Shown here: positions 27,709 to 37,140 of the stretch, piece by piece
How positions within the stretch are numbered: the first letter of the stretch is position 1
How the letters are laid out: each line of letters starts with the position of its first letter
Source: Pantoea trifolii
GTDB lineage: Bacteria > Pseudomonadota > Gammaproteobacteria > Enterobacterales > Enterobacteriaceae
Assembly (NCBI RefSeq): GCF_024506435.1
Contig: NZ_JANIET010000001.1
Location: forward strand, 2,914,001 to 2,978,000
DNA length: 64,000 nucleotides
Direction: 5' to 3'
Notes under the pieces: generated by a model
Database searches by the model: none
Seen by the model: the letters and a program-made list of their open reading frames with translations, nothing else
What the model was told of the DNA's origin: nothing
Position numbers and translations under genes: made by a program

Positions 27709-28233
27709 TTAATTATTTGGATTCAGGCGGCCAAACACCCAATCGCTTACCCATTGGCCGTTTAGCAGATAATTATCCCGTAACGTGCCCTCAAGGGCGA
27801 AACCATTCTTCTCCAGAATACGGCGCGACGGCCAATTCCCCTCAATCACCATCGCTTTCAGCTTATGAAATTCTGCCTGCAGTAAAAACTGGCACAGCGC
27901 GTCGAGCGCTTCACTGCCATAGCCTAAACCGGTAAACGCCGCGCGTAGCATGTAACCCACTTCGGCCTGACGATACGGATGCCATTCGGCGCTACAGCCA
28001 AACAACCCAATCGGCTCACCGCTTTCCCGAATGCGTGCCACCAAACACAGCATATGAAAACTGCTCGCCTGCCACGGCGCCAAACGCTCGTTAAAGCGTT
28101 GACGGATATCGTTTTCATCCGGGATTTCACTAACCCACGTCATGGCGGCGGCGTCCTGGTGTACCGCTTTGAAAATCTGCCAGTCTTCTGGCTGAAGTCG
28201 GCTGAGGGATAAACGTGGAGTGAGTAATTGCAT
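27709..28233 (-). CDS. GNAT acetyltransferase, RimJ/RimL type
   Basis: 174 residues opening MQLLTPRLSLSRLQPEDWQ, the usual (L)xTxRLxLRxL start of RimJ/L-type N-acetyltransferases. The acetyl-CoA loop region is AAFTGLGYGSEALDALCQF, and NWPSRRILEKNGFALEG is the conserved final helix-strand. Substrate unknown. It lies in the alaC-ypdA gap where E. coli has no gene. Confidence 0.88.
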   Translation of the reverse strand: MQLLTPRLSLSRLQPEDWQIFKAVHQDAAAMTWVSEIPDENDIRQRFNERLAPWQASSFHMLCLVARIRESGEPIGLFGCSAEWHPYRQAEVGYMLRAAFTGLGYGSEALDALCQFLLQAEFHKLKAMVIEGNWPSRRILEKNGFALEGTLRDNYLLNGQWVSDWVFGRLNPNN

Positions 28234-28350
28234 GGCTGAGCCCCCCTTTTTTTATACGGCAACATAGCAAACCGGCGTATTCACAACCAGCGATCGGCGC
28301 ACGCTTTCGCTAATCCTCTTTTTGTGAGTCAGGTATTCCTCTTTTCGGGA

Positions 28351-28374
28351 GGTCGCCATGAATGGCGACCCTAC
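28351..28374. repeat. Palindromic repeat GGTCGCCAT...ATGGCGACC + CTAC (copy 1)
   Basis: A 20-bp near-perfect palindrome GGTCGCCATGAATGGCGACC followed by CTAC. The same element, including CTAC, recurs at 41855-41878. It lies in the 283-bp gap upstream of ypdA. Confidence 0.75.
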
Positions 28375-28391
28375 ACAGGCGGAGTACGATT

Positions 28392-28407
28392 GCCATTTAT
28401 GGCGACC
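28392..28407. repeat. Partial, inverted copy of the same palindrome
   Basis: GCCATTTATGGCGACC is the reverse-oriented element missing its first four bases, 17 bp after copy 1. The two could pair to make a larger cruciform, as in REP/BIME pairs. Confidence 0.6.
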
Positions 28408-28516
28408 TGGCATGTTAAAAATTGATCTCGACTACGAGAAAGGTCTGCACATTGCCGTGGCGCTGGCGGAACGTGATCACATTTTTTATCATAGCCTCCC
28501 GTTTCTTGCCTGAGAG

Positions 28517-30232
28517 ATGCCCTTGCCTTCCCACTTCGACATGCTGCTGGCGGTTTTTGACCGCGCGGCGCTGATGCTGATTTGCCTGTTCTTTCTCACT
28601 CGCACGCGGGTGTTCCGTCAGCTGCTGCAAAAAGATGAGCATTCGGTACGCGAAAAAGTGGTGGTGACGGCCATATTCTCGCTGTTTGCGCTATTCAGCA
28701 CCTGGTCGGGCATTAACGTCGACGGTTCGCTGCTCAATGTGCGTGTCATTGCGGTGATGTCCGGCGGCATTCTGTTCGGTCCCTGGGTGGGCATCGCCAC
28801 CGGTGTGATTGCCGGTTTGCATCGCTATCTGATTGATATGGATGGCGTCACGGCGGTGCCTTGCCTAATCACCAGCATCATTGCCGGCATTGCCTCAGGC
28901 GTGATTAATCGCCGGGTAAGTAAAGAGCAGCGCTGGCGCGCCGGTATTCTCGGCGGCATGTTGTGCGAAAGCCTGACCATGCTGCTGATTGTATTGTGGG
29001 CCAAGCCGATGACGCTGGGCCTGGCAATTGTGTCTGAGATTGCGCTGCCAATGATTTTGGGCGCATCAAGTATCGGTTTAATCGTGCTGCTGGTACAGAG
29101 CGTTGAAGGTGAGAAAGAGGCGATTGCGGCGCGTCAGGCCAAGCTGGCGCTGGAAATCGCCAACAAAACGCTGCCGCTGTTTCGTCAGGTTGATAGCCAG
29201 TCGCTGCACAAAGTGTGCGATATCATCCGCAGCGACATTCACGCCGATGCGGTCGCCATCACCAATAACAAACAGATTCTCGCTTACGTCGGTTATGGCG
29301 AGCAGAACTATCACAACGGCGATGATGCCATCAGCCCAACCACTGCGCAGGCGATCGCCAGCGGCAAAATCATCATCAAGAACAACGATGAGGCGCATCG
29401 CACCAAAGATATTCACTCGATGTTGGTTATTCCCCTTTGGGAAAAAGGGGAAGTGACCGGCACGCTAAAAATCTATTATCGCCGTGCGCATCGCATTACC
29501 GGTTCGCTGAAAGAGATGGCGATTGGGCTGTCGCAAATCATCTCCACCCAGCTGGAAGTGTCGCGGGCTGAGCAGTTGCGTGAAATGGCGAACAAGGCTG
29601 AATTACGCGCGCTGCAGAGTAAAATTAACCCGCATTTCCTGTTTAACGCGCTGAATGCTATTTCCTCATCGATTCGCCTTAATCCAGACACCGCGCGCCA
29701 GTTGGTGATCAACCTGTCGCGTTATCTGCGCTACAACCTCGAACTCAACGATGACGAGCTTATCGATATCAAGAAAGAGTTGTGGCAGGTGAAGGACTAC
29801 ATCGCGATCGAGCAGGCGCGTTTCGGCGACAAGCTGTCGATGATTTATGACGTGGATGAAGATCTGCACTTCACGCTGCCCAGCCTGCTGATTCAACCGC
29901 TGGTGGAGAATGCCATTGTGCACGGTATTCAGCCTTGTCGCGGCAAAGGCGTGGTAACGCTGAGCGTGAAAGATTTGGGCGATCGGGTACGCGTCGCAGT
30001 GCGTGATACCGGCGACGGCATCAGCGAGGATGTGATGAGCCGCGTGGCGCGTAATGAGATGCCCGGCAACAAGATTGGTCTGCTGAATGTGCATCATCGC
30101 GTAAAATTGCTGTCTGGTCAGGGGTTGGTTATCACCCGCCATCATCCGGGCACTGAAATCGCCTTTACGCTTAGCAAGAATGGTCAGTCGCTACCTGCGC
30201 CGCTGCGCCCTACCACGGAAACCACCACGTGA
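28517..30232 (+). CDS. ypdA: Pyruvate-sensing histidine kinase YpdA (LytS family)
   Basis: 571 residues (E. coli 565). The N-terminal 5TMR-LYT membrane region (about 1-200) is followed by a GAF-like domain (about 220-350), then a His_kinase domain with the phospho-acceptor histidine in [20 protein letters not shown] and the ATPase motifs [14 protein letters not shown] and DTGDGI. In E. coli YpdA senses extracellular pyruvate and activates YpdB. The ypdB start overlaps its stop. The ribosome site is poor (GAGAG abuts the ATG), so the start is less certain than the rest. Confidence 0.94.
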   Translation: MPLPSHFDMLLAVFDRAALMLICLFFLTRTRVFRQLLQKDEHSVREKVVVTAIFSLFALFSTWSGINVDGSLLNVRVIAVMSGGILFGPWVGIATGVIAGLHRYLIDMDGVTAVPCLITSIIAGIASGVINRRVSKEQRWRAGILGGMLCESLTMLLIVLWAKPMTLGLAIVSEIALPMILGASSIGLIVLLVQSVEGEKEAIAARQAKLALEIANKTLPLFRQVDSQSLHKVCDIIRSDIHADAVAITNNKQILAYVGYGEQNYHNGDDAISPTTAQAIASGKIIIKNNDEAHRTKDIHSMLVIPLWEKGEVTGTLKIYYRRAHRITGSLKEMAIGLSQIISTQLEVSRAEQLREMANKAELRALQSKINPHFLFNALNAISSSIRLNPDTARQLVINLSRYLRYNLELNDDELIDIKKELWQVKDYIAIEQARFGDKLSMIYDVDEDLHFTLPSLLIQPLVENAIVHGIQPCRGKGVVTLSVKDLGDRVRVAVRDTGDGISEDVMSRVARNEMPGNKIGLLNVHHRVKLLSGQGLVITRHHPGTEIAFTLSKNGQSLPAPLRPTTETTT

Positions 30233-30954
30233 AAGCCATCATCGTTGAAGACGAGTTTCTCGCCCAGCAAGAGTTAAGCTGGATGATTCAGCAACACAGC
30301 CAAATCAGCGTTGAGGCCTGCTTTGATGATGGGCTTGAGGTGCTGAAATATCTGCAGAATCATCGGGTGGATGTGATTTTCCTCGACATCAACATTCCGT
30401 CGCTAGATGGCATGCTGCTGGCGCAAAACATCAATCAGTTTGCCCATAAGCCGTTGATTGTGTTTATCACCGCGTGGAAAGAGCATGCGGTTGACGCGTT
30501 TGAACTGGACGCCTTTGACTACATTCTCAAGCCGTATCACGAGTCGCGCATCATGACAATGCTGCAGAAACTGGAAGCCAGCGCCCAGCAGCAGTCGCAA
30601 CCGCAAAACGCGGCGGCCAGCTCGCCACAAACCGTCAATCTGGTGAAAGACGAACGCATCATCGTCACCGACATCAACGAGATCTATTACGTTGAGGCGC
30701 ACGAGAAGCTGACGTTTGTTTATACGCGGCGCGAAGCCTATGTGATGTCGATGGTGATCAGTGAATTCTGCAGCCGTTTGCCGGAACAGCAATTCTTCCG
30801 CTGCCATCGATCTTACTGCGTCAATCTGAGCAAGATTCGTGAAATCGAGCCGTGGTTTAACAATACCTATTTGGTTAAGTTGCGTGATTTGGATGCGCAG
30901 GTGCCGGTGAGTCGCAGCAAGGTGAAAGCCTTTCGGCAGTTGATGAGGTTATAA
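30229..30954 (+). CDS. ypdB: Response regulator YpdB (LytTR family)
   Basis: 241 residues. Receiver domain (about 1-120) with phospho-aspartate in [14 protein letters not shown]; LytTR DNA-binding domain (about 140-241) with [15 protein letters not shown]. It starts GTG inside the ypdA stop (GTGA overlap), indicating coupled translation. In E. coli YpdB activates yhjX, whose orthologue lies 10 kb upstream here with a candidate site. Confidence 0.94.
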   Translation: MKAIIVEDEFLAQQELSWMIQQHSQISVEACFDDGLEVLKYLQNHRVDVIFLDINIPSLDGMLLAQNINQFAHKPLIVFITAWKEHAVDAFELDAFDYILKPYHESRIMTMLQKLEASAQQQSQPQNAAASSPQTVNLVKDERIIVTDINEIYYVEAHEKLTFVYTRREAYVMSMVISEFCSRLPEQQFFRCHRSYCVNLSKIREIEPWFNNTYLVKLRDLDAQVPVSRSKVKAFRQLMRL

Positions 30955-30979
30955 GGCGAACGGCGGATGCCGCTCGCCT
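30954..30979. terminator. Hairpin between ypdB and glk
   Basis: Stem AGGCGA-A-CGGC / GCCG-C-TCGCCT with a single A/C mismatch and loop GGAT, between convergent genes. No strong T-run, so efficiency is uncertain. Confidence 0.6.
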
Positions 30980-30985
30980 GCGTGC

Positions 30986-31951
30986 TTACAGTTCGCGGCC
31001 CAGCACCTGACGCAGGTGCGCACCGGCGCCCAGCAAGCCCGGCTGATCGTGACTGATCATATACACCGGAATATCAACCAGGTAATCGCGGAAGCGACCT
31101 TTATCTTCAAACGCCGCGCGGAAACCGGACGCTTTAAAGAAGTCGAGGAAGCGCGGCACAATACCGCCGGCGATATAGACGCCGCCGAAGGTGCCCAGAT
31201 TCAACGCCAGGTTGCCGCCGAAACGACCCATAATCACGCAGAACAGCGACAGTGCGCGACGGCAATCGATGCAGCTGTCTTGCAACGCGCGCTCGGTAAC
31301 ATCTTTTGGCTTGAGGTTTTCTGGCTCACGCTCATCAGACTTCACGATGGCGCGATACAGATTGACCAAACCGGCACCGGACAGTACGCGTTCAGCCGAA
31401 ACGTGGCCAATCTCCGCGCGCAGCACTTCGAGAATGTCACCCTCTTCTTCGCTATTTGGCGCAAAGTCAACGTGGCCGCCCTCGCCCGGCAAGCTGATCC
31501 AGCGTTTATCCACGTGCACCAAATGGCTGACGCCGAGGCCGGTGCCCGCACCGTAAATCGCGATGGGCTTGCCTTCAACGGGCGCTTTGCCGCCAAACTG
31601 AATCACTTCCTTTTCGCTCAGCATCGGAATCGCCATCGAAACGGCGGTGAAATCATTGATGATTTCCAGGCTTTCCAGCGCCAGATGCTCTTTCATCACT
31701 TTGGTGGAGAACGCCCAATCGTGGTTGGTCATCTCTACCCAATCGCCGGTGATCGGACAGGCAATGGCGATACAAGCGTGCTTAATATCCTGTTTTTGCT
31801 CATCAAGATAGTGACGAATCACCGCTTCAAGATTGTCGTAGTCTGATGTTGAGAAGGTTTGGGCTTGCGAGATAGCACCGTTTTCTACCTCACACAATGC
31901 GAGACGGGCATTGGTACCGCCCACATCGCCGACCAGGGCGTATGTTGTCAT
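30986..31951 (-). CDS. glk: Glucokinase Glk
   Basis: 321 residues, identical in length to E. coli Glk. ATP-binding start [17 protein letters not shown], sugar-site [16 protein letters not shown] and catalytic aspartate region [12 protein letters not shown] are intact, as is the second phosphate motif [10 protein letters not shown] (here IYGAGTGLG). It phosphorylates free cytoplasmic glucose, such as that released from disaccharides, complementing PTS uptake. Confidence 0.96.
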   Translation of the reverse strand: MTTYALVGDVGGTNARLALCEVENGAISQAQTFSTSDYDNLEAVIRHYLDEQKQDIKHACIAIACPITGDWVEMTNHDWAFSTKVMKEHLALESLEIINDFTAVSMAIPMLSEKEVIQFGGKAPVEGKPIAIYGAGTGLGVSHLVHVDKRWISLPGEGGHVDFAPNSEEEGDILEVLRAEIGHVSAERVLSGAGLVNLYRAIVKSDEREPENLKPKDVTERALQDSCIDCRRALSLFCVIMGRFGGNLALNLGTFGGVYIAGGIVPRFLDFFKASGFRAAFEDKGRFRDYLVDIPVYMISHDQPGLLGAGAHLRQVLGREL

Positions 31952-32020
31952 TCTTCTGCTGCTCCGCTTGGGTCATAAACAATTGCAGGACACTATAAAA
32001 GCCTGCCAATAAAACAACAA

Positions 32021-32041
32021 CGCCCACCTGCACGATGGGCG
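32021..32041 (-). terminator. ipdC terminator
   Basis: Stem CGCCCA/TGGGCG with a 9-nt loop; on the minus strand it is followed by TTGTTGTTTTATT. It lies between ipdC and glk. Confidence 0.7.
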
Positions 32042-32111
32042 TAATCCATTTAAAGATGCTGCACAGCCTACCGATCGCCTGCCCGACTTCCCAGCGGCAA
32101 CTTTCCGAAAT

Positions 32112-33764
32112 TTAGCCACTATTACGCTGATGCAGTGCGGCGGTGACCTTACGCAGCAGCGGCGGCAAATCCTGTTTGTCCATCACCACTTCCACCAGCG
32201 ACAGACGCCGATTCCGCATTAATTGCGCCATCACCGCGTCCAGCTGCACCGTTTCGCTGACGCGCCAGCTCTGCGCCGCGCACTCTTGACTCAGCGCCTG
32301 CGGCAGCGCGGTCCAGTTCCATTGCGCGATATCATTGTAACGTTGCTCAGCACCGTGAATCGCGCGCTCAACCGTGTAGCCATCATTGTTAATCAGGAAA
32401 ATGATCGGCTGCTGGCCGTCGCGAAGCATCGAACCCAACTCCTGAATCGTCAGCTGCGCGGAGCCATCGCCAATGATCAGGATGACCCGGCGATCCGGCT
32501 GCGCGGTTTGCGCACCAAAGGTGGCGGGTAAAGTATAGCCAATCGATCCCCACAGCGGTTGCACCAGCAATTGCGCATCCTGCGGTAACCGCAGCGCCGC
32601 AGCGCCAAAGGCTGCGGTGCCTTGATCGGCGAGGATAATATCACCCGGCTGCAGGAAGCGCTGCATTGCCTGCCAGAATGCCTGCTGACTGATTACCGCC
32701 GCAGCAATTTGCTCACTTTCTTCGCACTCAGGCGCATCCGCCAGCCGCCAGTGCGCGCAGTGACGCTGATAAATGGGCGTCAGCGCCGCCAGCGCCTGCT
32801 GCATGCTTAACGGCGCAAACACCTCGCCAGCGACCGTGGCCTGAAACGGCTGCAGATCGATCACGCGCTCGGCAGGCAGATTTTGCGTGAAGCCGGCGGT
32901 TAAGGTATCGGTAAACCGCACGCCGACGCACAGCGTGACGTCGGTATCTTCGATGGCCTGGCGCACCGCATCGCTGCTGCCTTGCGCGGCGTAAGTGCCG
33001 ACGTAACCCGGCTGCTGCTCGTTGAGCACGCCTTTGCCCATCAATAAGGTGGCGGCAGGAATCGCGCGCAGCTGGCGCAACGCCTCAAGCTGCGGCTGCA
33101 ACTGCCAGCGCGCGGCAAGGAAATCCGCCAACAGCGCCACGCGCTGCGCCGGTGCCAGCAAGCGCTCTGCCGCATCAGCAAAGGCTGCGGCAACCTGCTG
33201 ATGTCTGTCTGCCGCTGTAATTTTTTCCTCTGGCAGCGAAATCTCAGCCGCCGCCACATCCACCGCCAGCAATAAATAGCCGGGACGATGTTGCGTTAGC
33301 GCCTCGCTGATAACGCGATCGATCTCCGCCACCGCGTTCTCCGCCGTCAATACCGCAGAGGCCACACTCACTTCCTGCGCCATCCGCAGGAAGTGACCAA
33401 AATCGCCATCACCCAGCGAATGGTGCACGCAATCGCCCTGCTGCTGCGCCTGACTCGCGGGCGCGCCAACGATATGAATCACCGGTACATATTCGGCATA
33501 GCTGCCGGCGATGCCGTTAATCGCGCTAAGCTCGCCGACGCCAAACGTGGTCAGCAGTGCCGCCGCGCCGTTGCAGCGCCCATAGCCATCTGCCGCATAG
33601 GCCGCATTCAATTCATTGGCGCAGCCAACCCAGGCAATTTCGGGATGCGCAATTACACTGTCGAGGAATTGCAGGTTGTAATCGCCCGGCACGCCGAACA
33701 GATGTCGGATGCCGCTTTGCTGTAATCGGTGCAGTAAATAATCGCCAACGTTGGGGGTTTTCAT
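32112..33764 (-). CDS. ipdC: Indole-3-pyruvate decarboxylase IpdC
   Basis: 550-residue thiamine-diphosphate enzyme. The N-terminal Glu of CANELNAAYAADGYGR and histidine pair of DCVHHSLGDGDF fit the pyruvate/indolepyruvate decarboxylase group. The ThDP motif runs from IIGDGSAQLTIQELG to LINNDGYTVE. It decarboxylates indole-3-pyruvate to indole-3-acetaldehyde, the key step of IAA synthesis known in Pantoea and Enterobacter. E. coli lacks it at this place. Phenylpyruvate decarboxylase activity cannot be excluded from sequence. The start has AAGGAG just upstream. Confidence 0.9.
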   Translation of the reverse strand: MKTPNVGDYLLHRLQQSGIRHLFGVPGDYNLQFLDSVIAHPEIAWVGCANELNAAYAADGYGRCNGAAALLTTFGVGELSAINGIAGSYAEYVPVIHIVGAPASQAQQQGDCVHHSLGDGDFGHFLRMAQEVSVASAVLTAENAVAEIDRVISEALTQHRPGYLLLAVDVAAAEISLPEEKITAADRHQQVAAAFADAAERLLAPAQRVALLADFLAARWQLQPQLEALRQLRAIPAATLLMGKGVLNEQQPGYVGTYAAQGSSDAVRQAIEDTDVTLCVGVRFTDTLTAGFTQNLPAERVIDLQPFQATVAGEVFAPLSMQQALAALTPIYQRHCAHWRLADAPECEESEQIAAAVISQQAFWQAMQRFLQPGDIILADQGTAAFGAAALRLPQDAQLLVQPLWGSIGYTLPATFGAQTAQPDRRVILIIGDGSAQLTIQELGSMLRDGQQPIIFLINNDGYTVERAIHGAEQRYNDIAQWNWTALPQALSQECAAQSWRVSETVQLDAVMAQLMRNRRLSLVEVVMDKQDLPPLLRKVTAALHQRNSG

Positions 33765-33916
33765 CGACAGCTCCTTGTTAAGGGGATAATCAGGAGTATT
33801 AGCGATGTGGCTGAATTGGCGAGATATTCACCATCGTGTGATGCTGATTTGTGGCAAGCATTCGTTACGACGATAGATAATTCTGTAAGTTGCGATCTTC
33901 GGCGCGTTTCGCCTTA

Positions 33917-33932
33917 GTGTAAACGCATACAC
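33917..33932. promoter_or_regulatory. GalR/LacI-type operator upstream of the aldo-keto reductase
   Basis: GTGTAAACGCATACAC matches the GalR/GalS consensus GTGnAAnCGnTTnCAC at all but one fixed position and is the core of a perfect inverted repeat AGTGTA-N6-TACACT (33916-33933). A TATGCT -10-like box follows at 33936-33941, so the site overlaps the promoter. Confidence 0.55.
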
Positions 33933-33978
33933 TGCTATGCTGATGTCACTTTCTCCCCTACTGAGACAGGAACGCTGC

Positions 33979-34968
33979 ATGAGTGCTTTTCCCCATCCCG
34001 AACGTTATCAACAGATGCAATACCGTCGCAGTGGCCGTAGCGGCTTGAAGTTACCGGCGATTTCGCTGGGTTTGTGGCATAACTTTGGCGACAGTACACG
34101 CGTTGATAACAGCCGTGAACTGCTGCGCCACGCCTTTGATCGCGGCATCACCCATTTCGATCTCGCCAATAATTACGGCCCACCGCCGGGATCGGCTGAA
34201 TCTAACTTTGGTCGCATTCTGCGCGAGGATTTTCAGGGGCTGCGCGATGAGCTGGTGATCTCAACCAAAGCCGGTTACACCATGTGGGACGGCCCATACG
34301 GCGATTGGGGTTCACGTAAGTATCTGATTTCCAGCCTCGATCAAAGCCTGAAGCGCATGGGACTTGAGTACGTTGATATCTTCTATCACCATCGTCCCGA
34401 TCCCGAAACGCCGCTGGAAGAGACCATGCGCGCGCTGGATCAGGTGGTACGTCAGGGCAAAGCGCTGTATGCCGCTATCTCTAACTATCCGGCAGACAAA
34501 GCCGCCGAAGCGATTGCGATTCTGCGCGACCTCGGCACGCCATGCCTAATCCACCAGCCGCGTTATTCAATGTTTGAACGTACGCCAGAGCAGGGTTTGC
34601 TGGATGTGCTGGGCGATAACGGCGTCGGTTGTATCGCCTTCTCGCCGCTGGCGGGTGGCGTGTTAACCGACCGCTATTTGCAGGGCATTCCGCAAGATTC
34701 GCGCATCGCCAGCGGCAGTAAGTTCCTGAATGAAAACCAGTTAACGCAAGAGAAGATGGAAAAAGTGCGCCAGCTGCAGGCGATTGCCCAACAGCGCGGC
34801 CAGAAACTGGCGCAGATGGCGCTGAGCTGGGTGTTGCGCGATGCGCGTGTTACTTCGGTGCTGATTGGCGCCAGCAAAACTGCGCAAATTGATGATGCGG
34901 TTGAGATGTTGAGCCAGCCGGTGCTGAGCCAGGACGAGATCGACACCATCCACAATATCTTAGTGTAA
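33979..34968 (+). CDS. Aldo-keto reductase, YghZ-like
   Basis: 329 residues from ATG 33979 (AGGAA seven bases upstream). TIM-barrel AKR with the catalytic tetrad visible: Asp in THFDLANNYGPPPG (with its Tyr), Lys in ISTKAGYTMW, His in YHHRPDPE. Closest recalled relative is E. coli YghZ (L-glyceraldehyde-3-phosphate/methylglyoxal reductase), sharing QMQYRRSGRSGLKLPAISLG. Located divergently from ipdC; reduction of the indole-acetaldehyde product is conceivable but not shown. LacI-type operators lie at both ends of the gene. Confidence 0.85.
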   Translation: MSAFPHPERYQQMQYRRSGRSGLKLPAISLGLWHNFGDSTRVDNSRELLRHAFDRGITHFDLANNYGPPPGSAESNFGRILREDFQGLRDELVISTKAGYTMWDGPYGDWGSRKYLISSLDQSLKRMGLEYVDIFYHHRPDPETPLEETMRALDQVVRQGKALYAAISNYPADKAAEAIAILRDLGTPCLIHQPRYSMFERTPEQGLLDVLGDNGVGCIAFSPLAGGVLTDRYLQGIPQDSRIASGSKFLNENQLTQEKMEKVRQLQAIAQQRGQKLAQMALSWVLRDARVTSVLIGASKTAQIDDAVEMLSQPVLSQDEIDTIHNILV

Positions 34969-34978
34969 ACGTTTACCC
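34963..34978. promoter_or_regulatory. Second GalR/LacI-type palindrome, straddling the stop codon
   Basis: GTGTAAACGTTTACCC contains the perfect 12-bp palindrome GTAAACGTTTAC, overlapping the TAA stop at 34966-34968. It shares CTTAGTGTAAACG with the upstream operator 1,046 bp away. Confidence 0.45.
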
Positions 34979-35127
34979 GCCCGGCATGTGTCGGGGATTT
35001 TCCGCAGCAGAAAATTCTCATTTCAGATTTCCCTTAGCGTTTTCAGACTGATTCTCAAGGCTTACCTGGTCCGATGTGGCAAACTAGCGCAACGGTGGCA
35101 GTGATAAGCTACTGAAAAGGAGAAGTT

Positions 35128-35484
35128 ATGAAACGTGCCATTTTGTTTGCCGCCTTGCTGGCAACTTTATCCCCGTTGGCTATCAGCACAGCACAAGCCG
35201 ACAGCGCCACCATCAATTTGGGTCCGGGCGTTACGCTGCATCTCGGCGATCGCGATCGTCACGGCAATTACTGGGACGGCGGTCACTGGCGTGAACCGCG
35301 CTGGTGGAACGATCGTTATCGTTACGATGAGCATCGCTGGTGGCGTCATGAAGAGTGGAAGCGCCATCGCGCCTATGAACGTGAGCGCGAACGTCGCTGG
35401 CATGAACGTGAACGTCGTGACCATTGGCGTCACGATCATCGCCATGATGATCGTCGTGATCACCGCGATCACCATCATCACTAA
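35128..35484 (+). CDS. ypeC: YpeC-like secreted protein (DUF2502)
   Basis: 118 residues with a signal peptide cut near AQA and the family motif LGDRDRHGNYWDGGHW. The C-terminal half is extremely rich in Arg/His/Trp/Glu with repeating HER/RRDH units. E. coli YpeC has the same core and the same place next to mntH. Function unknown; periplasmic location is predicted. AAGGAG lies seven bases before the ATG. Confidence 0.87.
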   Translation: MKRAILFAALLATLSPLAISTAQADSATINLGPGVTLHLGDRDRHGNYWDGGHWREPRWWNDRYRYDEHRWWRHEEWKRHRAYERERERRWHERERRDHWRHDHRHDDRRDHRDHHHH

Positions 35485-35487
35485 ACA

Positions 35488-35515
35488 AAAAATCCCGCTA
35501 ATAAGCGGGATTTTT
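35488..35515. terminator. Bidirectional terminator ypeC/mntH
   Basis: Perfect 12-bp stem AAAAATCCCGCT/AGCGGGATTTTT with loop AATA between convergent genes. Confidence 0.93.
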
Positions 35516-35529
35516 CTTTTGTAGCGCTG

Positions 35530-36771
35530 TTACCAACCAAGCGCTTCGCCGACCAGCAAGTAGAGATTGAGGGCGATGACCAGCACCACAATCAGCCGTC
35601 CAGCATTCTGCATCAGGCGCGAGTTCACCATCTCATCACCCATCAATTCGCGGTTGCCGGTGAAGGACAACAGCGGAATTAGCGCCAGCGCAATACCGAA
35701 ACTCAGCAACACCTGGCTCATTACCAGAATGCGCGTGGGATCCCAGCCCGCCCAGATGACAATAAATGAGGGCAACATGGTGATAGTGCGGCGGAACCAC
35801 AGCGGAATGTGGAAACGAATAAAGCCCTGCATCACCACTTGTCCCGCCAGCGTGCCGACCACGGTTGAAGAGAGACCGGCAGCCACCAAACTCAAACCAA
35901 ACACAATCGCCGCCGCTTCGCCCAACAACGGTTGCAGCGTTAAGTAAGCCTGATCGAGATCGACGATGCTGGAGTGGCCGCTAAAGTGAAATGCCGCAGC
36001 AGCGGTTGCCATCATCGCCAGATTCACAAAGCCAGCGATAGTCATGGCAATCGCCACATCCAGTTTGGTTGAGCTGTAGCGTTGCGCCTTGCTGCCTTTA
36101 TTACCGTGCTGCGTCAGCGCCGAGTGCAGATAAATGACGTGCGGCATAATGGTGGCACCTAACACGCCAGCGGCGAGGAAGACCGCGTCCGACGTCGGCA
36201 ACGATGGCAGCGCCATGCCAACCACCAGCTCACTGACTTTCGGCTGGGAGAAAAACAGCTCCACGATATACGCCGCCGCCACAAACAGCAGCAGGCCGCC
36301 AATCACCAATTCCAGTGGCTTTTGGCCGCGACTTTGCAGCATCAGAATCAGGTAAGTTGCGATACCGGTTAACACCGCGCCCTGCAGCAGCGAAATGCCG
36401 AGTAACAGCTTGAAGCCGAGCGCCGCGCCGATAAATTCAGCGAGATCGGTGGCCATGGCGATGATTTCCGCCTGCACCCAATAGAACCACACCGCCGGAC
36501 GCGGAAAGCGATCGCGGATGTGTTCTGCAAGATTTTTGCCGGTGGCAATGCCGAGCTTGGCGGACATCAGCTGGATCAGCATCGCCATAACGTTGGCCCA
36601 CACCACCACCCACAACAGCTTGTAGCCGTAGGCGGCACCGGCCTGAATGTTGGTCGCGAAGTTGCCGGGATCGATATAGCCAATCGCCGCAATAAAAGCG
36701 GGACCCAGCAGCGCGAGTTTAATCTTTCTGGCTCCGCGAGCGGCGCGCTCAGCGGTGCGGCTTTCTAGCAT
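35530..36771 (-). CDS. mntH: Proton-coupled manganese transporter MntH (Nramp)
   Basis: 413 residues (E. coli 412), 11 membrane helices. The metal-site motif [11 protein letters not shown] and the second signature [14 protein letters not shown] are intact, with [15 protein letters not shown] between them. It imports Mn2+ with H+. ATG 36771 follows AGGG; a start at 36792 adds seven unsupported residues. An MntR-type box lies about 100 bp upstream. Confidence 0.95.
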   Translation of the reverse strand: MLESRTAERAARGARKIKLALLGPAFIAAIGYIDPGNFATNIQAGAAYGYKLLWVVVWANVMAMLIQLMSAKLGIATGKNLAEHIRDRFPRPAVWFYWVQAEIIAMATDLAEFIGAALGFKLLLGISLLQGAVLTGIATYLILMLQSRGQKPLELVIGGLLLFVAAAYIVELFFSQPKVSELVVGMALPSLPTSDAVFLAAGVLGATIMPHVIYLHSALTQHGNKGSKAQRYSSTKLDVAIAMTIAGFVNLAMMATAAAAFHFSGHSSIVDLDQAYLTLQPLLGEAAAIVFGLSLVAAGLSSTVVGTLAGQVVMQGFIRFHIPLWFRRTITMLPSFIVIWAGWDPTRILVMSQVLLSFGIALALIPLLSFTGNRELMGDEMVNSRLMQNAGRLIVVLVIALNLYLLVGEALGW

Positions 36772-36874
36772 AGTTTTACCCTGTCTTAACACTTGTTGAC
36801 CCGACCAGCTTAAGGGGCATTCAAGGCAGATGAAATGTGGTTATAGTTATTGTATTAATAGATGGTGCTATGAA

Positions 36875-36892
36875 GTATAGCCATTGCTATAC
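36875..36892. promoter_or_regulatory. MntR-type box upstream of mntH
   Basis: GTATAGC-CATT-GCTATAC is a perfect 7-bp inverted repeat close to the enterobacterial MntR site (ATAGC-N4-GCTAT core). It implies Mn-dependent repression of mntH. Elsewhere in the 369-bp mntH-nupC gap there is a TGTGA half-site at 37009-37013 and a TATAAT at 37055-37060, probably the nupC promoter; nothing else is seen. Confidence 0.75.
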
Positions 36893-37140
36893 ATTGCGGT
36901 AAAGCCCGTTCTTGCCAAAAATACTCGCAACGCAAATGACTCTACTCTTGGGTCATTTTATAGACAATGTTTTTGTGGATATTTCTTGTGATGGATTTGT
37001 AATGGGGTTGTGAGCGGCCAGACTTATCTGAGAAAAATCGCGATAGCGAATACTTATAATGTGGTTTTGATCTCGTTTTTAAGTAACGCGTTACATAGAA
37101 TACGCAACAAAATACAACCCTCCTCAAATTTGGAGCCGAC

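Noticed and set aside
35200..35481. Long antisense frames opposite ypeC
   Set aside because: They arise from the Arg/His codon repeats of ypeC read in other frames; no start signals.
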